From Sipunculus nudus (taxonomy: Eukaryota; Annelida; Sipuncula; Golfingiida; Sipunculidae): a stretch of 64,000 nt of DNA. The notes under the pieces were generated by a model, which saw nothing but the letters and a program-made list of their open reading frames with translations, had not been told where the DNA came from and did no database searches. The number at the start of each line of letters is the position of its first letter. The first letter of the stretch is position 1. The stretch is taken from positions 74,806,429 through 74,870,428 of the forward strand of contig CM049312.1 in the NCBI GenBank assembly GCA_026874595.1, in the 5' to 3' direction. The translations under genes and the position numbers were made by a program. Of this stretch, positions 36,307-49,590 are shown piece by piece.

Positions 36307-36829
36307 CCCTTTATATCATATACCGAGCAAATCCATTGGCTGGCGAAAGATTCTACATATAAAACTCATAACATATACAATTAACTATTGAGTTCTGAGT
36401 ATATATATCTCTTTGTAAGCCGCATGACAATCTCAAAACAGATTTGTACATGTGAAGCCAAAAGAAGTAAAGCTGAAGGGATAGTTTAGTTACTGAAGTC
36501 TAAGACGAGCATTCCTTTAGAGTCTTGTTCTTTGAAGAATGGGAATCCAGCATTAGCTGTCGTGGCATTTGGACCAACATCTCCTCTGTAACATACGTGA
36601 TCAGAATTAGTTTGACTCTCTGTACACCAGACAAGGTCAGAACTTAAAGCTAAGTCTGATCAGCCGGGAAATGGGACCAAATCTACCGTGATCCAGGGTC
36701 TGTCTGGGGATGTCTTCCGTAAAAAGGAAATATTTTTTTCCTTCCCATCTTTTTTATCAACATATATTGTCTTTTCTTACTCATATTTTCTTCACTGGAG
36801 AAACACTAATAAGGAACGTCTGTAATGTA
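36305..36829. other. non-coding stretch, nothing assigned
   Basis: No exon or shared repeat seen. Confidence 0.5.
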
Positions 36830-37080
36830 TATACTTCAAAGAGAATCGAGGGGGGAACAAGTTCGACTCTCCTCTGGCGACTGGGGTTCGATCCTCGGCT
36901 TTGTTATGAGAGTGGGTTGAGGTAACCCGTCTAAGGTCGTCAGTTTTCTCCGGGTTCACCGGTTTCCTCCACTTCAAAGATCAACCATGTGCTACCCGTC
37001 CCATGGCAAGTGCTAAGTTTTATTTACTATAACTATTTGTACACTCCATGTATAATAAATAAAATTCAATTTTTATATAT
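36830..37080 (+). mobile_element. tRNA-derived SINE, copy C
   Basis: B-box GGGGTTCGATCCTCGG near 36882, then GTTATGAGAGTGGGTTGAGG, GTCAGTTTTCTCCGGGTTCA and the tail CTCCATGTATAATAAATAAA. Same order as copies A and B. The tail is AATAAATAAAATTC rather than a pure TA run. Confidence 0.75.
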
Positions 37081-38928
37081 AGTTCACGATGATAACGATG
37101 ATGATGATCATGATCATGATGATGAGGGGCATACATTTAAATAAGAGTATTATCAAGTTGCACTCTCTTTAACATTACCATGTAGAAAAGCACACGACTA
37201 TTAATGTTGTGGCATTTTGGAGTTTTGTGTTTAATGAACAGCGACCAGTAATATTGTAATGTAAAATGAAAAATATAATATATATCATGCCGGGAAACCA
37301 TTTGAGACTTTCAATTTCGGCTTTATATTTCTTTGAATGTGGAACCTCAGTTATTATTTTCAGTTCTATTACCACTAATCTGTAACGAACTCGACTAAGA
37401 AATATCCAACAAGTTTCTGTTTAACGAGCATAATGCAATAACTGTTCCGTCCGTTTATTAAAGCAAGGAAACTGGACGCAAGCCCCTCTAAAGATATGAG
37501 TAAAAATCATCATTTACCCATTGCTCGGAAGGAGTACAGTTTTGTGCAAATTTCCTTTTCCTATGATATTGGGACAGACAGTATCAAATAATTGCGTAAT
37601 AAAACCTTTATGACTGAATATCCTTAAAATTATATTGACTCAACAACATAATAAACACTGAAACGTCGCGAACTGTAAGCTAATCATTGTTGAATGTTTG
37701 GTTTTTAAGTACTTCACAGAATTATACAAACAACAAAACTTTAATTCTAAATTCTACCATTCTGATTTTCATTTTACCCATTGAACTTTCACCTAATGCT
37801 AATCAGTCCTTCTTCGAAATAGACACCATTCCGCCAGCGGTCGTTTCTACTTAAAATGAACCTCTTCCGGGTGGGAATTGTGGGAATATCCGAACTACAT
37901 GTCTCAGCTGTCAAACTTTGAAATCAAATTAATTTCAAAGAAACACCCTATGTTTACATTGCACATGGGCATGCTTCCACAGTATTACTTATCTGTGAAG
38001 TCATTTCCACAAAAACACTTATATTTTTGTTAATCATATCCAACGTATTTGACCGGACTACACTGTTCACTCCATTTATACCTACGCCGCTGGTGTATTT
38101 ACAAACACCAGTTCATTGTGGGGACAGAACTTCTATATAGCTGCATTTCGTAACCAGCAAAGTCATACTCATGTTAGTCTGATTTGACGGAATAAATTAT
38201 ATTTTGTAAACATGTCCATGTAAAATGTAAACAGAAGATTTTTCCTTGGGATATAACAAATTTTTATTTTAAAGCTTAACAGTTGAGACAAGCAGTTCCG
38301 GACGTCCCACAGTGCCTAGCCTGAAGGGGTTCGTTTTGTGTTGAAAGACCTGTGGCGGGTGCGCACAATTTAAAGTTTGACCAAATGCCCTTTGTGGTAG
38401 ATGGTTTAAATGGTAAATAAATCTGTATAACAGAACAATCCTACCTGAAAGCCAAGTGTCAGTGTGCCTGGATTGTGATTCTATATCAAAATGCTTTATT
38501 GTAGAGTTTCTTTTCAATTTCGTTATTAGGATTTAATTTCTGCATTTGTCCTTGAATGGGCTCGATTGTTTTGATTCTCTAATTTCATTAAATACCACGT
38601 CAGTGTGTTTTTCGTTCCTTTCACTATGGGAAAAAGGGACTATTCATTCGGGGCCCTAGCACTACTCGTTGTACTATTCCTTGCCCTGATATTGGCTGTG
38701 ATATGTCCTTTACAGTAACTCACTATAGTTACCAGCAACTTCACACTCTTGTGTATTTGGTTCCTTTTAACCTGTCGACAATGGTTGGTTCACAATCTCC
38801 TGGCTCATGGTTCCCTCGTTATATATCTATTAGAATATCTATCATGCAAAAATAAAGTAGCCACGTGAGAGTCCATGGGCCGTATGCAAATGGATGAATA
38901 TTATTAATGACTGAATCAAGACCTGAAT

Positions 38929-38931
<3 letters not shown>
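37081..38931. other. non-coding stretch with a short GAT repeat
   Basis: A GATGAT/GATCAT repeat lies at 37086-37124. No exon recognised. The open frame 38269-38517 (-) is unassignable. Confidence 0.5.

Positions 38932-38999
<68 letters not shown>
38932..38999. repeat. (TA)n microsatellite
   Basis: Sixty-eight bases of uninterrupted TA directly abutting the inverted repeat that follows. Confidence 0.97.
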
Positions 39000-39000
<1 letters not shown>

Positions 39001-39001
<1 letters not shown>

Positions 39002-39162
39002 AGAAATCAAATTTTGTCAGACATTTTTATTATAACGTAGTTTCGGGCAATATATTGCTGCACTCATCAGGTAAGACAGTTTATATTGATGAGTGCAACA
39101 ACATGTTGCAGAAAACTGTGTAGTAGTAAAAATGTCTGACAAAATTTAATTGATTTCTCTAT
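39001..39162. mobile_element. imperfect inverted repeat with degenerate hammerhead motifs
   Basis: The left arm 39001-39072 (GAGAAATCAAATTTTGTCAG, ACATTTTTATTATAAC) is the approximate reverse complement of the right arm 39088-39162 (GTAAAAATGTCTGACAAAAT, TGATTTCTC), roughly 75% identical. Both arms carry hammerhead-like core strings in opposite orientation. The design matches the 23-kb locus (paired motifs, short spacer, adjacent TA run) but the sequence differs, so it is another, older member of a comparable element type. Confidence 0.6.
39041..39070 (-). ncRNA. hammerhead ribozyme-like core, probably degenerate
   Basis: Minus strand reads CTGATGA (39064-39070), a partly paired helix II (GTGCAG...TGCCC), then GAAA (39041-39044) and ACTACGT able to form a two-pair helix III. 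Helix I pairs poorly, so self-cleavage is doubtful. The plus-strand partner at 39086-39114 reads TTGATGA...GAAA, with the first core C changed to T. Confidence 0.4.
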
Positions 39163-39406
39163 ATTTGTATAAATATTAAGCTCTGGTGCATACCATAGAG
39201 CCCTCTAGCAGTTATTTATTGCAGAAGACCAGTTGATTACTTTATATATATTATTTATATTTATCTATATATGAATGTAGTGTTGCCATTTCAACGAGTA
39301 CTCGAGTTCGAGTCGAGTATTGAGTGCGAGTGCAGAATTTATATACCATTCCTAAACCATATATTCATGATATCGCTTCCAGTATCCCAGGGCCTGCTAG
39401 TTCTTT

Positions 39407-39720
39407 TTACCACCGCCAGAAGGTTATGCGTTCACCCCGTTCGTGTGTGTGTGTTTGTGATGGTGTTTATGTGGGTGTCTGTTCACAACATAACTCACGC
39501 AGTGAAATTTTCAGGGCATTTCGGGAACAGACCAGGCCAAGGAGGAATCGATTAGATTTTGGTGTATAATCGGGCGATGACCGGATTCACGAATGGTATC
39601 ATTGAATATTCACAAATATACAGTCGCTTTCGAACGAATGAACTTGGGAATACGGGCCGATTAAATGAATGCAAACACATGACGGAGGCTTTTATTCCTT
39701 ATAGTGCAGATTTCTAGTTT
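39407..39720 (+). repeat. CCTCCGCC-end repeat family R3, copy 1
   Basis: CACCGCCAGAAGGTTATGCG, CGTTCGTGTGTGTG, TTCACAACATAACTCACGCA, GAACTTGGGAATACGGGCC and CATGACGGAGGC run in the same order as copy 2 at 46421-46820. Both carry an overlapping spurious frame. Confidence 0.7.
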
Positions 39721-40680
39721 TTTTATTCAGCTTAAATCCTGGAACTGTGGTATAGTTCTTATTTCAATACAGCTTCTCTATCTAGGTTATTACAATAGAT
39801 TTCATTCCTGTTTTACACTCTTTGATTCTTACGGAAAAAACACTAGCCATGTCCTTTATATAATTTTTTACTGGTGTTAATTTTGTGGGTTTTTTTCTCG
39901 AGGTTTTATTAAGCATTTCCGGACCCCAAATTTGTATTAAGTTGTATTAATATGAAAGTATTTTCTGTCTTATGACACCCTTCCCTTTATACGTCCGTAT
40001 TTTTACTGCGGTCCTTCCACTGTGAATTCATCTTGTTTTTAAAATAAATTAGAATTCGACCCAACACCTCAACATCATTTTGGAAACAATACCAAGTCAC
40101 AAACGTTTCATCTCTTCTCTTATTTCTTCATTGAATTATTCTTACAACTCATATTATTGATGTTTATATAAATTTTAAAAATCGCTTCACTGTTTGTAAA
40201 TATTGTATATACTAAGAACTATTTTTAATCTGTGTTATATTTGTCGGACCTTTTAATTTCTATGATAACAGTAAAACCGTGGCCACTTTTGAGGGGAAAA
40301 GATTTATTCATTTTGGATTCAGTACGTATAAAGCTGTAATTTTTTAATCACAAGTATTCTATGTTACTAAACTAGAGCTGTAATCAGAGCGTACACGGAG
40401 GCCTCCGCCAGGATTCCAATCAAACTCTCCTGAGATCCTATGCACACAGTTTCACGGTCCACCAACCCAGTTCACATGAGACCATCAGAACAGTTCCTGA
40501 TCCCAATGAATGGCCTTACAATGGAAAAGTATCATTTGAATAATGATTACCTCCTACATTTAATTAACTGTTCCTTGTGTCCTGCCTTAACCCTTCACAA
40601 AAGTTCACCGAAATCTGCTCTGAATTTTTTTTGTTAAAAGTTGCTAAAAATCAAACCATGTAACGAACTAATGGATATTC

Positions 40681-40682
<2 letters not shown>
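39721..40682. other. non-coding stretch, nothing assigned
   Basis: AT-rich. GGAGGCCTCCGCCAGGA near 40400 is a short palindrome related to the R3 end. Confidence 0.45.

Positions 40683-40729
<47 letters not shown>
40683..40729. repeat. (TA)n microsatellite
   Basis: Uninterrupted TA dinucleotides. Confidence 0.97.
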
Positions 40730-40730
<1 letters not shown>

Positions 40731-40784
40731 TTCGCCACCTTGTGAAATTTAGAAATATAAAATAAAATAATCAATACAGTCAAT

Positions 40785-40950
40785 CCCCATGACAACTAAT
40801 TAAGACATGAACGTCATAATAAATGTATGATGATTTCAGTTAGTATAGGTGATTTAATGAAGTCAGGCCCCATGACGACTGATTAAGATAAAATCATGGA
40901 CGTCATAATAAATGTACGATGATTTAAGTTAGTATAGGTGATTTAATGAA
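40785..40950. repeat. two-copy 83-bp tandem duplication
   Basis: CCCCATGACAACTAATTAAG (40785) recurs as CCCCATGACGACTGATTAAG (40868), each followed by CGTCATAATAAATGT and TTAGTATAGGTGATTTAATG. Copies are roughly 90% identical. Confidence 0.9.
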
Positions 40951-41117
40951 CCCTGTTTTCGTGAAGGTCCCCCCTTTACCGTTGATACCCCAGTTCCGCA
41001 GTCTTTTTACAAGTCATCTGCATATCCCAGTAGTTATTTATGAGTGATTTAAATCATTCTCTATCCGCCAGAAGATGGAATATCTTTTACCCAGACAGTC
41101 TGAGCAGGGAGGGACAT

Positions 41118-41140
41118 GGCGGTATACATTATATACCGCC
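41118..41140. other. short perfect hairpin
   Basis: GGCGGTATA, loop CATTA, TATACCGCC: nine perfect base pairs. Function unknown. Confidence 0.5.
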
Positions 41141-41497
41141 CGGCACCCCCGGGAGGCGGAAACAAACAGCACAAAATGGCCTGCTGGGAAGGTTCGTCCT
41201 GAAAGGGGGACATGGCACTGTTTCGCTTTCTAAACATGACGCGTAACTTAATCAAGTACAGCGAACAGCCATCGTCAGACAATGTTTTTGTCTGGTTTGA
41301 CTATATGTTATACTGGCTATGATAATCACATATAAGGAGTAATGCTATCAAGGTGTTTTGATTTGATTTCCTGTTCAGCACCCATATTTCATACTTGAAA
41401 ATTCTAATACCTTGATCATCAAAATTATATAATCATACTATTCTTCTTATGCCATTATAGGAATAATCATGCTTCGCGGATCAGAGAGAAAGTGAAT

Positions 41498-41499
41498 AT

Positions 41500-41567
<68 letters not shown>
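41498..41567. repeat. (TA)n followed by (GA)n microsatellite
   Basis: TA to about 41522, then GA to 41567, the same arrangement as 6916-6985. Confidence 0.95.
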
Positions 41568-41570
<3 letters not shown>

Positions 41571-42204
41571 AGACAGAGCAGCAGCTTAAGTGAAAAATGA
41601 TTACACATAAAACTGCCCGTAAAACTGAGACTTAAAACGAAGAATAATTTTAATGGTTGACCTGTAATCAGTTATATGGTTATTAATTATAATGAACATA
41701 TTAAAATATATATTATCCGAATAAAAAAAAATGTATTTCCTTCGGCAAAGAGGCAATGTTTTCTCCGTGTGTGTTTGCTGGTTCATTAACAGTATAAACA
41801 CTTAGGGAACGATCCTATACAGTTTGGTAACCTTGATTTACCAACATATGTTTTTATTCAAATAATTCGACATCATTTTTATCAAACGGAAATTTCATTA
41901 AATGGGGAAATCTCATTGTATGTGGGCTCCGACTTCTAATTTGGCTAGTTTTCTTTGCTTGTTTCATTTCCGTTAATAGGATTACACAGACACAAATGGA
42001 CCGACTTTTGTGGAGCGCTGGAACATTAGCCGAAAACCACTGCCATTGAATTCTAGTACAGATTCAACAAAGAAGTGGATTATGAAGATAAACTGTGGTT
42101 GACTTTTTGGTCTTGTATGTTAACCGTTAACCAAAGATTAATATTTTAAATGATATTACATCTATAAAATTATCTGCTAATGTCGCAAAACACTGAATAG
42201 TGAC
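41568..42204. other. non-coding stretch, nothing assigned
   Basis: No exon or repeat recognised. Confidence 0.5.
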
Positions 42205-42265
42205 AATCGCGAAGTTTTAACCCCGCGAATATGAAGCCAACCACGGTATTTAGCTTTGGCGGAGG
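42205..42265 (-). repeat. abutting end fragments of R2 and R3
   Basis: CGCGAAGTTTTAACCCCGCG then AAGCCAACCACGGTA is the inverted R2 left end. About ten bases later TTTGGCGGAGGTCTGCG is the R3 right end. Confidence 0.6.
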
Positions 42266-43678
42266 TCTGCGTCTACTTAATTTGTAATACAACACACGGA
42301 ATGACCGTCACCACGGCTCCATATTGGTACAGAGTCGTGACAGCACGGCCACTCATACTGTAGTCAGGGGGCAATCAGTAGTGCTCATACCTCCACACAG
42401 GGTAAACCAAGGGCCAGTCTGTAAGCAACGTGGGCAGACAGCGTGTTTTAATGACGGAAGATAGGGTACAGCAGCAAGAGTTTGTTGACACCCCAAGCCA
42501 TGGTTGACAAAGCACGTGCTTCATTAGCAAATTAATATGTTCAAATTAATAATATAGCGTGCTTCAAGTGGCCATTACATATGTGGATCCACACCAAAAT
42601 CTGATCCTCATCAAAACCCTCCTAGGTTTGGGGTTAACCGTCCAACGGAAATACGTCACGAACTACAAATTAACATGGTTGAAAACACAACCTCCGTGCT
42701 TGAGGTAATTAGGTGCATACTGCACTGACTTGCGGGGCACGGGAGGCAAGATACAGCAGACAGTTTCTGGAATCGTTTCACAAAGAACACGTTCACTCGT
42801 CCTCTCGCCCCGCAGGTTGTATACCCGTCTACGGTGGCGGTCTGACGTCTGGAAGATCTTATCAATGAACGCACTGTTACTCTGCTCAGATGTAATCTCT
42901 TATCTTGATTAGATGAAAGAACCCAAAGCGACGCCGTGAGAAAACAGGCTGCTAGATTCGTAAGGTGTACTATACGTGCCATCTCAGTGCGACTGAAAAA
43001 TTCCAGATTTTTTTTATCGTTCTACCCTGATTTCAAGGATATTAGGTTCTTGTGTACAACTAAGTTGCATAGAACGGTAGTGATACTTTATCACGAGATA
43101 ATGAACCATTCCTATGTAATAATTGTCGATATTGATAAATTGGCTCCATTATGAATTACAAATTCCTTATGCTGCATTAGGTTCGTGTTTGATAAAACTT
43201 CAGTACTGACTATCATTTAGTCATATTGGCATGTTGTGCATATGAGATCAGTTTATTGTAAGATAGGATCGGTCTGTTACAAGATGGAACCAATCTGTTA
43301 TATAATGGAACCAGCCGGTTTATTTTAGTTAAAACATGAAAAAGAAGTTGCACTTACAGTAGATCTTAAGCGTCACGACAGTCCCTTTTTATATGTTTTG
43401 ATTGTCTGCAGTAGGTTATAGAAACCCTGCGTTTAATACCACTCAAAATGTTGTTTTAAATTTCATCCTGCGAGGTACGTTTGCCAAGGAAAACGGTAAC
43501 TCTTGAATCTAAGTTTCCTTAATCTTCAATAACCCCCCCCCCCCTCCATAGAACAAACATTTCTTCATTAATTTCACTAAAAAACGAAAATTGATATTAA
43601 GTTTTCAGTTCAACATTCAAAATTATTTGGCCAACAAAATATGGAATAGGAACTTTGATAACGAGGTCTACTTGGTTT
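42266..43678. other. non-coding stretch, nothing assigned
   Basis: Overlapping open frames at 42656-43154 on both strands show no recognisable domain. C run near 43532-43544. Confidence 0.45.
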
Positions 43679-43691
43679 CACACACACACTC

Positions 43692-43728
<37 letters not shown>
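43679..43728. repeat. (CA)n microsatellite
   Basis: CA dinucleotides with one TCCCT interruption. Confidence 0.95.
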
Positions 43729-43731
<3 letters not shown>

Positions 43732-46420
43732 TGTTTTACTTATTTTCACTTACCACTACACCCCTTCCATGATAATTTGCTCTAATAAATCAACCATTCA
43801 TATCATAATAAACAAGACAATTTTCTGGTCTTCGTCTGATGATTTCCTTTATATCCAAAATATTTATATAATCCATGAAAGAAAGACACCCTGCGGAAAT
43901 TACTTGCAGTGCCGATGTATAAGGTCCTGTGCACGTATTGAGCCCCTCATATTTATATGACATAGCCCGGACCGACCAGACTATTTGCATGGGTTTGATT
44001 GCCTCTATATCAGGTTAATACTAATAACTAATGCCCTTGATATGGGTGTCCATTTACCGAGAGCTCTTCAGCTATCAAGCCAAGAAGAATTATCCGGTCT
44101 CTACCATACTGAAATACCAGTCAGACGCAGGTGTAACGGCGCAATATGATCTCCGTCAAATGTTCCCGCGGAAATTGATGCACTTTAAATCTGATTATTA
44201 TTGACGATGCTATTTTTTTTTTTTTTTTGCTTGAGAAGTGTATCTGTTCCCTTTAATGTCTCTGTATTTCCGTTTACCGCTTTCTCGTAGGCCTATTGGT
44301 TGATATTTGACATTAGGTTATGCCCGCTTTTACCTGCTTCAGAGCCCAGATGTGGACTTTGTACAGGAAACCGTAAGAGCGAATCGAATTTAAGCGTCTT
44401 GCAACGAGACAATTATGGTTTCTGACCTCCTTTAAATGACCGCAACTTTGAGACTGACATGGGTAGCAAATTTTGGACCTGAGCATCCGACAGTTTTGTT
44501 CCGAGTCGGACTTCATGTACAATTTACATGGAATATAATGGTGCAAATAATCACAAATTGGAAATTTTAAAGTCTTAGTATCTTAACAGTCAATCGTAAT
44601 TACATCTAAATTAATAGTTAACGTAATGTGATAAATTGGCATACAACTATATTTTTATTTGATCTTATTTTTTAACGTTTCCAAAAAGTTTATTTATACG
44701 TCAGTTTGAAAACATTCACCAACAATGGTTTAACAAATGGATCGGAAGAATAGCTGCTTGCTTTTTCCAAGGTTATAAATGTTCTTTTTTTCCCCTTAAA
44801 TATGTAATTTTAGTTTGAATTGTATACGACTCACTTGCGTGGCCATCAAGAACACAGAGGTGTCTTACCAAGTGCGGCAAGGCAGTACATACAGCGCCCT
44901 TTGTCTGCATGTCCGTGAGTACAGCAGTTGAGAGTTTTTGTGATTGTAAAAATGCAGTTCTCTATAGATCACATGACTCCCGTTTTCCCTTCATCTATAT
45001 GCATCTAATTAGCTTGACCTTACCCTGCACTCAGTTTAATATTTATAGACCTTAGCTTTTCATCTCTATCTCAATGAATTGTTCCTTATCTTTGGCCCTA
45101 ATATCAAATAGATAATAATTAAACATTCACTTAAATATCATCTTTATCGTTGCTGAAGGAGCCCCTAGGGCGGGGGTCCCTGACTTTTCTCAACTACGGG
45201 GCTCGAGCGCAATCTTTTACCTCTTTAAAAATGCTAGTCACTAATTAATATGAAAATACACCTGATCCAACTTTCTGACTGCGCGGATCATTCGCTAGAT
45301 CAGACAAGCGTACAAATTATATTTCATTTACGCTTATCAGTATAAGCAGTTTTTCACATATTTATTTGTAAATTGATCTTCGAAAAAGCGTTCCAGGTCA
45401 AACATGGGGCACAACCCGAAATATGTTGCATTTAATATTGGACATTGTTTTTAAATTATAATTCAGGTAACAAATTTCATTAGATTTACCTGTATATAGG
45501 GCAAAGGTGATTTGGAATTCTTCATTATATGCTAAGTTTTACGTGAGGACTTGGAGAAAAATGGAATAAAGAAAAAACGCCATTTAAACCACGACTAGTT
45601 CCTGTAACTCGAGTCGAATGGTGAATTTTCTTTCATAATGCATGTCGGATTCTGTTTGATAGAACTACTTGTAGAATATGCGATGGCAACAGTACAAACG
45701 TTATTGCGAAAGCTAAAAGCAGAAATCGCTTTAATGTGTACACCCGCAAGGTGCTGCCGACATCTAATCACGAATGCAGTGACCGTAATAGATTCCTAAC
45801 ACTTGCAGAAGTGTTACATTTTTGTGGGCTTGGTGTTGCCGATTGGAACACAAAGTCAGTCCGAATGGGCGTAGATTCCATGTAATGTATTCTGACAACG
45901 TTTATGGAGAAAAATGAAGCGGGAACGTTCAACGCAGGTGCCGCTAAAGGCGGGAATTTCGTTGCTTGTTATTGTGTTACATTATTTCATAGATTGGTTC
46001 CTTGACTGTGATACATTATTTTATAGATTGGTTCCCTGAGTGTCATACATTATTTCCTGCCCGACTGGTGTGATAACTTTGTGAGATGGTGATTCAGTCT
46101 GAAGCTCACATCAAGTCTGGCGGGCAGGCTACCATCAGCGAAATGATGGTTTCTTTGAAGCCCAGACACGGGAGGCATTTGTATCAATATCACAAAATGG
46201 TATTTGGGTATGTGTTCGTGTGTGTTTTAAATTATTTAAAAACTAGCCGATAATGATAGATCGACATTTGTAAGAGCCTTACAGGTATATTCATAGCTTG
46301 TAATTCATTGAGATCATCAGGTACAGGTGTTATCAGGTACAGGTATTATCATAGCTAATTCATTGAGATAATCCTGGTTTGTTATCGCAAAGTATACTCA
46401 ATAAGGACTGAGGGGAGATT
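43729..46420. other. non-coding stretch with a small duplication
   Basis: ACATTATTTCATAGATTGGT and its near copy ACATTATTTTATAGATTGGT lie about 37 bp apart in 45968-46050, with a third partial copy. GTACAGGTGTTATCAG/GTACAGGTATTATCA repeats near 46320. No exon recognised. Confidence 0.5.
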
Positions 46421-46820
46421 GCCTCCGCCAGGAGGGTATGCATTCATTCGCGTTCGTGTGTTAGAGTGTGCATTTAAGTGTTTGTTAACAACATAATCAA
46501 ACGCAGGCATGAATGGGATCCCATGAAACTTGTAGGGCATCTTGGTAATGGGCCAATGAAGAATTAGATTTTTGTTGGGTCCGGTTCATGATCCGGATGC
46601 ACGGAGGACAAAATCTAACAAATGTGCAGTCACATATGCCCGATTGAACATGGGAATATGGGCAGAATTAACTGCAAAACACTTGTTTTGGGACATACGC
46701 ACCATTGAACCTGGGAATATAAGCCAATTAGTGAATGAAAACACGGGTTGCGGAGTACTCCACATTAAGGACCGCCACATGGCGGAGGCTTGCATTCGTG
46801 AGAATGCAAATTTCACATGG
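46421..46820 (+). repeat. CCTCCGCC-end repeat family R3, copy 2, with terminal inverted repeats
   Basis: GCCTCCGCCA at 46421-46430 and TGGCGGAGGC at 46780-46789 are exact inverted repeats. The interior shares AACATGGGAATATGGGC and GCGTTCGTGTGT with 39407-39720. Homology continues a little past the right repeat (TTGCATTCGTGAGAATGCAA). The 91-codon frame 46572-46847 lies inside this repeat, and I regard it as fortuitous. Confidence 0.7.
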
Positions 46821-47113
46821 AGAGGTAAGAGAGGCGAGGTTGGCTAAGAAAATGCTGACACGGGGCCGATGATGTTGGCGATCTGTGACAATGGTTTAAT
46901 ATTGGAAACCACATACGGCGTGGGCCTTGCTTGGAGAGTAAATGTGAGAGGACAATCTTCAGATGCTATGCATAATTAGATGATTGTTGAGGAATATTTA
47001 AGAAACTGTAAACCAGATAACAGAATCATCTCGAAATCGCTATGTTAGAAATTATGTTTTTAATCCCGCTAAAGTGGGGGAGGGGGGTTAAGATAAGTTT
47101 CTTGATAAACTGT

Positions 47114-47368
47114 TTCTGGCGAAGGGCCAAGAATTAGACCAATGAGAGTACGTGTCCCGATGTAACCAGACCAACGGAGCTGCTGTCACATGTTTCAAAT
47201 TTTGGCTGGATGCACAATGCGATACTACGCTGTCATTGGTCTGATTACACATTTTGCTCTGTGCTCATCCTGGTGGTCAAACTCAGAGAACCTTTCTATA
47301 CAAAGCAGCGGTTAAACGAGAGGAGATCTTGGACGACAATAGTGTATAACTGCTGCGTGAGAAGCGTA
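47114..47368. mobile_element. palindromic MITE (M1 family), copy 2
   Basis: Shares ACCAGACCAACGGAGCTG, GCTGGATGCACAATGCGATA and the terminal CTGCTGCGTGAGAAGCGTA with 4056-4300. The left end is less certain. Confidence 0.65.
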
Positions 47369-49590
47369 CGTTAATGGATGTTCACAGGGGTGTCAGGTTT
47401 GAGAGATCAATTCATCAACGGCCAAAGTTCACATATGTTGTTGTCTGGTATAAAAGGCTATAATTATTTGAAGTACAACTGAAGTAAATTCCAAAATTTT
47501 GGTGTGGCATCGTTCAGTATTGTATATATTTATTCCAACATTATACACTAACGATTGAGTATTTGGTCTATCTAAGCAGCCCTTTGATTTTTTTTTAAAT
47601 ATAGAATTAATTAGTTATTAGAATAACAATACGAATTAGATAACACGTAATGATTATCTTCCTTTATAATATAAACCTGACAAATTATATAAGACAAGCT
47701 CGATGAGCACAGGGAAGGAAAATACCAAAAAGCCGTAGATTTTCCGGAGCCTTTTCACCTAAATCCTGAGATATACCCCCCCCCCCCCCCCCCCCCCACC
47801 CCCTCACCCCCGGACAACAACAGCGCCACCTGACGATAACTACGATTGTGTGTCAAGGCAGCGAGCAGTTTGTAACTCTGAACCAGAGCCTTAGGCCCCC
47901 TCATTGAGTCCGACATCATGAAATGTTCAGTTCTTATGCGAGCATCAACAAACATAAATTTATTACATTGACAAAATATTTGGTAAGTAGGGTTTGAAAT
48001 AAACTTGTGTCTTATCTGTTGCTTATTAATTTACAGATTATCTTGAGGCATGTTATTTATATGTATTTCTATGGCCTGTGCAACATAATGTTCACCGGTC
48101 ACAGGTGTGCTGTTGTGTTATCTATTGATATAAAAATATGTTAGCAAGTCCTCGTTAATGACGCACCGTGTGTGGTCTGTGGGGTAACACTAAACTAGTC
48201 TTGAATGCAGTGCAAATTTTGAACGCTGGGGAAAAGCTGGTTTGACATAAATGTGTTAAGCCACCAAAGATGGAGGAGTGACAGGCCTAGCCTCGTTTTC
48301 ACAACATGGGCTGTTCGCGCCGATCAGACAGTAAGTGGACCTTTCTACATATCATGTTTGCGTTAGATAAAACGTGAAATCCAGCTCAGTCAGACAGAGA
48401 GGGAAAAGACAGACCTGGAGACGGCGGGTTGGCGGATCTTTTCAAATCACGCCCGGTCCAGGCAATATAGCATTGTGAGCCGACTCCCCGTCCGTGTGAT
48501 GTACTACCGATATTGAATTCAACATCCTTGGACTACGGAATTTCGGCAGACGCCCATTAATTAAATTTAAGGCTCACCTAACCGATTGTAGTGTGTGAAT
48601 GTCATTTCTGTAACTACCACGGGAAAATTTGATGGAAACGTCACTGCCTCTTTGGAAATATGACGCATGTAATGTCACGCAAGCCCACCTCCTATTCACA
48701 TCATACAGATTAATCGCAAGATATCAGAGTTCACCTCGTGGGTTTACTTTGATCTTATTATTTATCGTTATCTAATATTTCGGCTGTCGACTGATAGCAA
48801 CATGCAGTGCCAATAACAAAGTGCCATCGCTTTGTTAATTTTTTTTAAGGATAGTTCCGTGGCCTGCTGTTGGCACTGTGTATTGAATGGGGATGAAGGT
48901 ATATGGATGATAAGAACGATATGTATTATTAAGCCTTCTGGATTTCAGGGGTTAGGAACAATGCGGAAGTCATAACCTGCCATAAGAACGTTAGAGCAAA
49001 TTTCTGAGGTTCTGTCTTAGAGTAAACCATTTTGTCATTGAGGCAACGACGGGGTTAGAACCTTCAGTTCCAAAGTGCTAGGCTATACGTCCTATTCCTT
49101 TGTTAAAGTTTTAGACTGTACACATAACGGTTGTCTAACAGTCGCGGATCTGAATATTAACAAAGAGAAAACCGAATAGACGGCGTTATATACACGTCTG
49201 GTGCCTCCGAGAGGAATTGGTCACGTGTCTGTATATATAAAACAGTGTTTGCTGGTCCAGGGTGACGTCTGAGATGTACGCCAAATTAGAATCTCACAAC
49301 TAACGTCTCACCCTGTCCACTATATACCATGAGATTTCAGCAGGGCCTCGTTTAAACAGATATACGTTGACTAGAGGCGTTATTCAAATTTCCTTTAAGT
49401 GTTCCGATGGTACACAGTCTGCCATTTTAACGAATCAACAAATCATGCTGTCCTGACTGTAATCCCGCACTGTTTCTAAACACGAACCTGGATTTTTCGC
49501 GACTGACATCTTTTTAGCCCCGCACGGGCAATCGTCATGACTAGGCATTCAAGTTCAACTCACAGAAAAAGTAAACACATCTTTAAGCCA
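47369..49590. other. non-coding stretch with a poly-C run
   Basis: C tract 47776-47797 followed by CCCC blocks. No exon recognised. The glycine-rich open frame 47755-47955 (-) is the poly-C artefact. Confidence 0.5.

Noticed and set aside
46572-46847. 91-codon frame resembling a small protein
   Set aside because: Lies within the R3 repeat, which is diverged and non-coding at 39407-39720.
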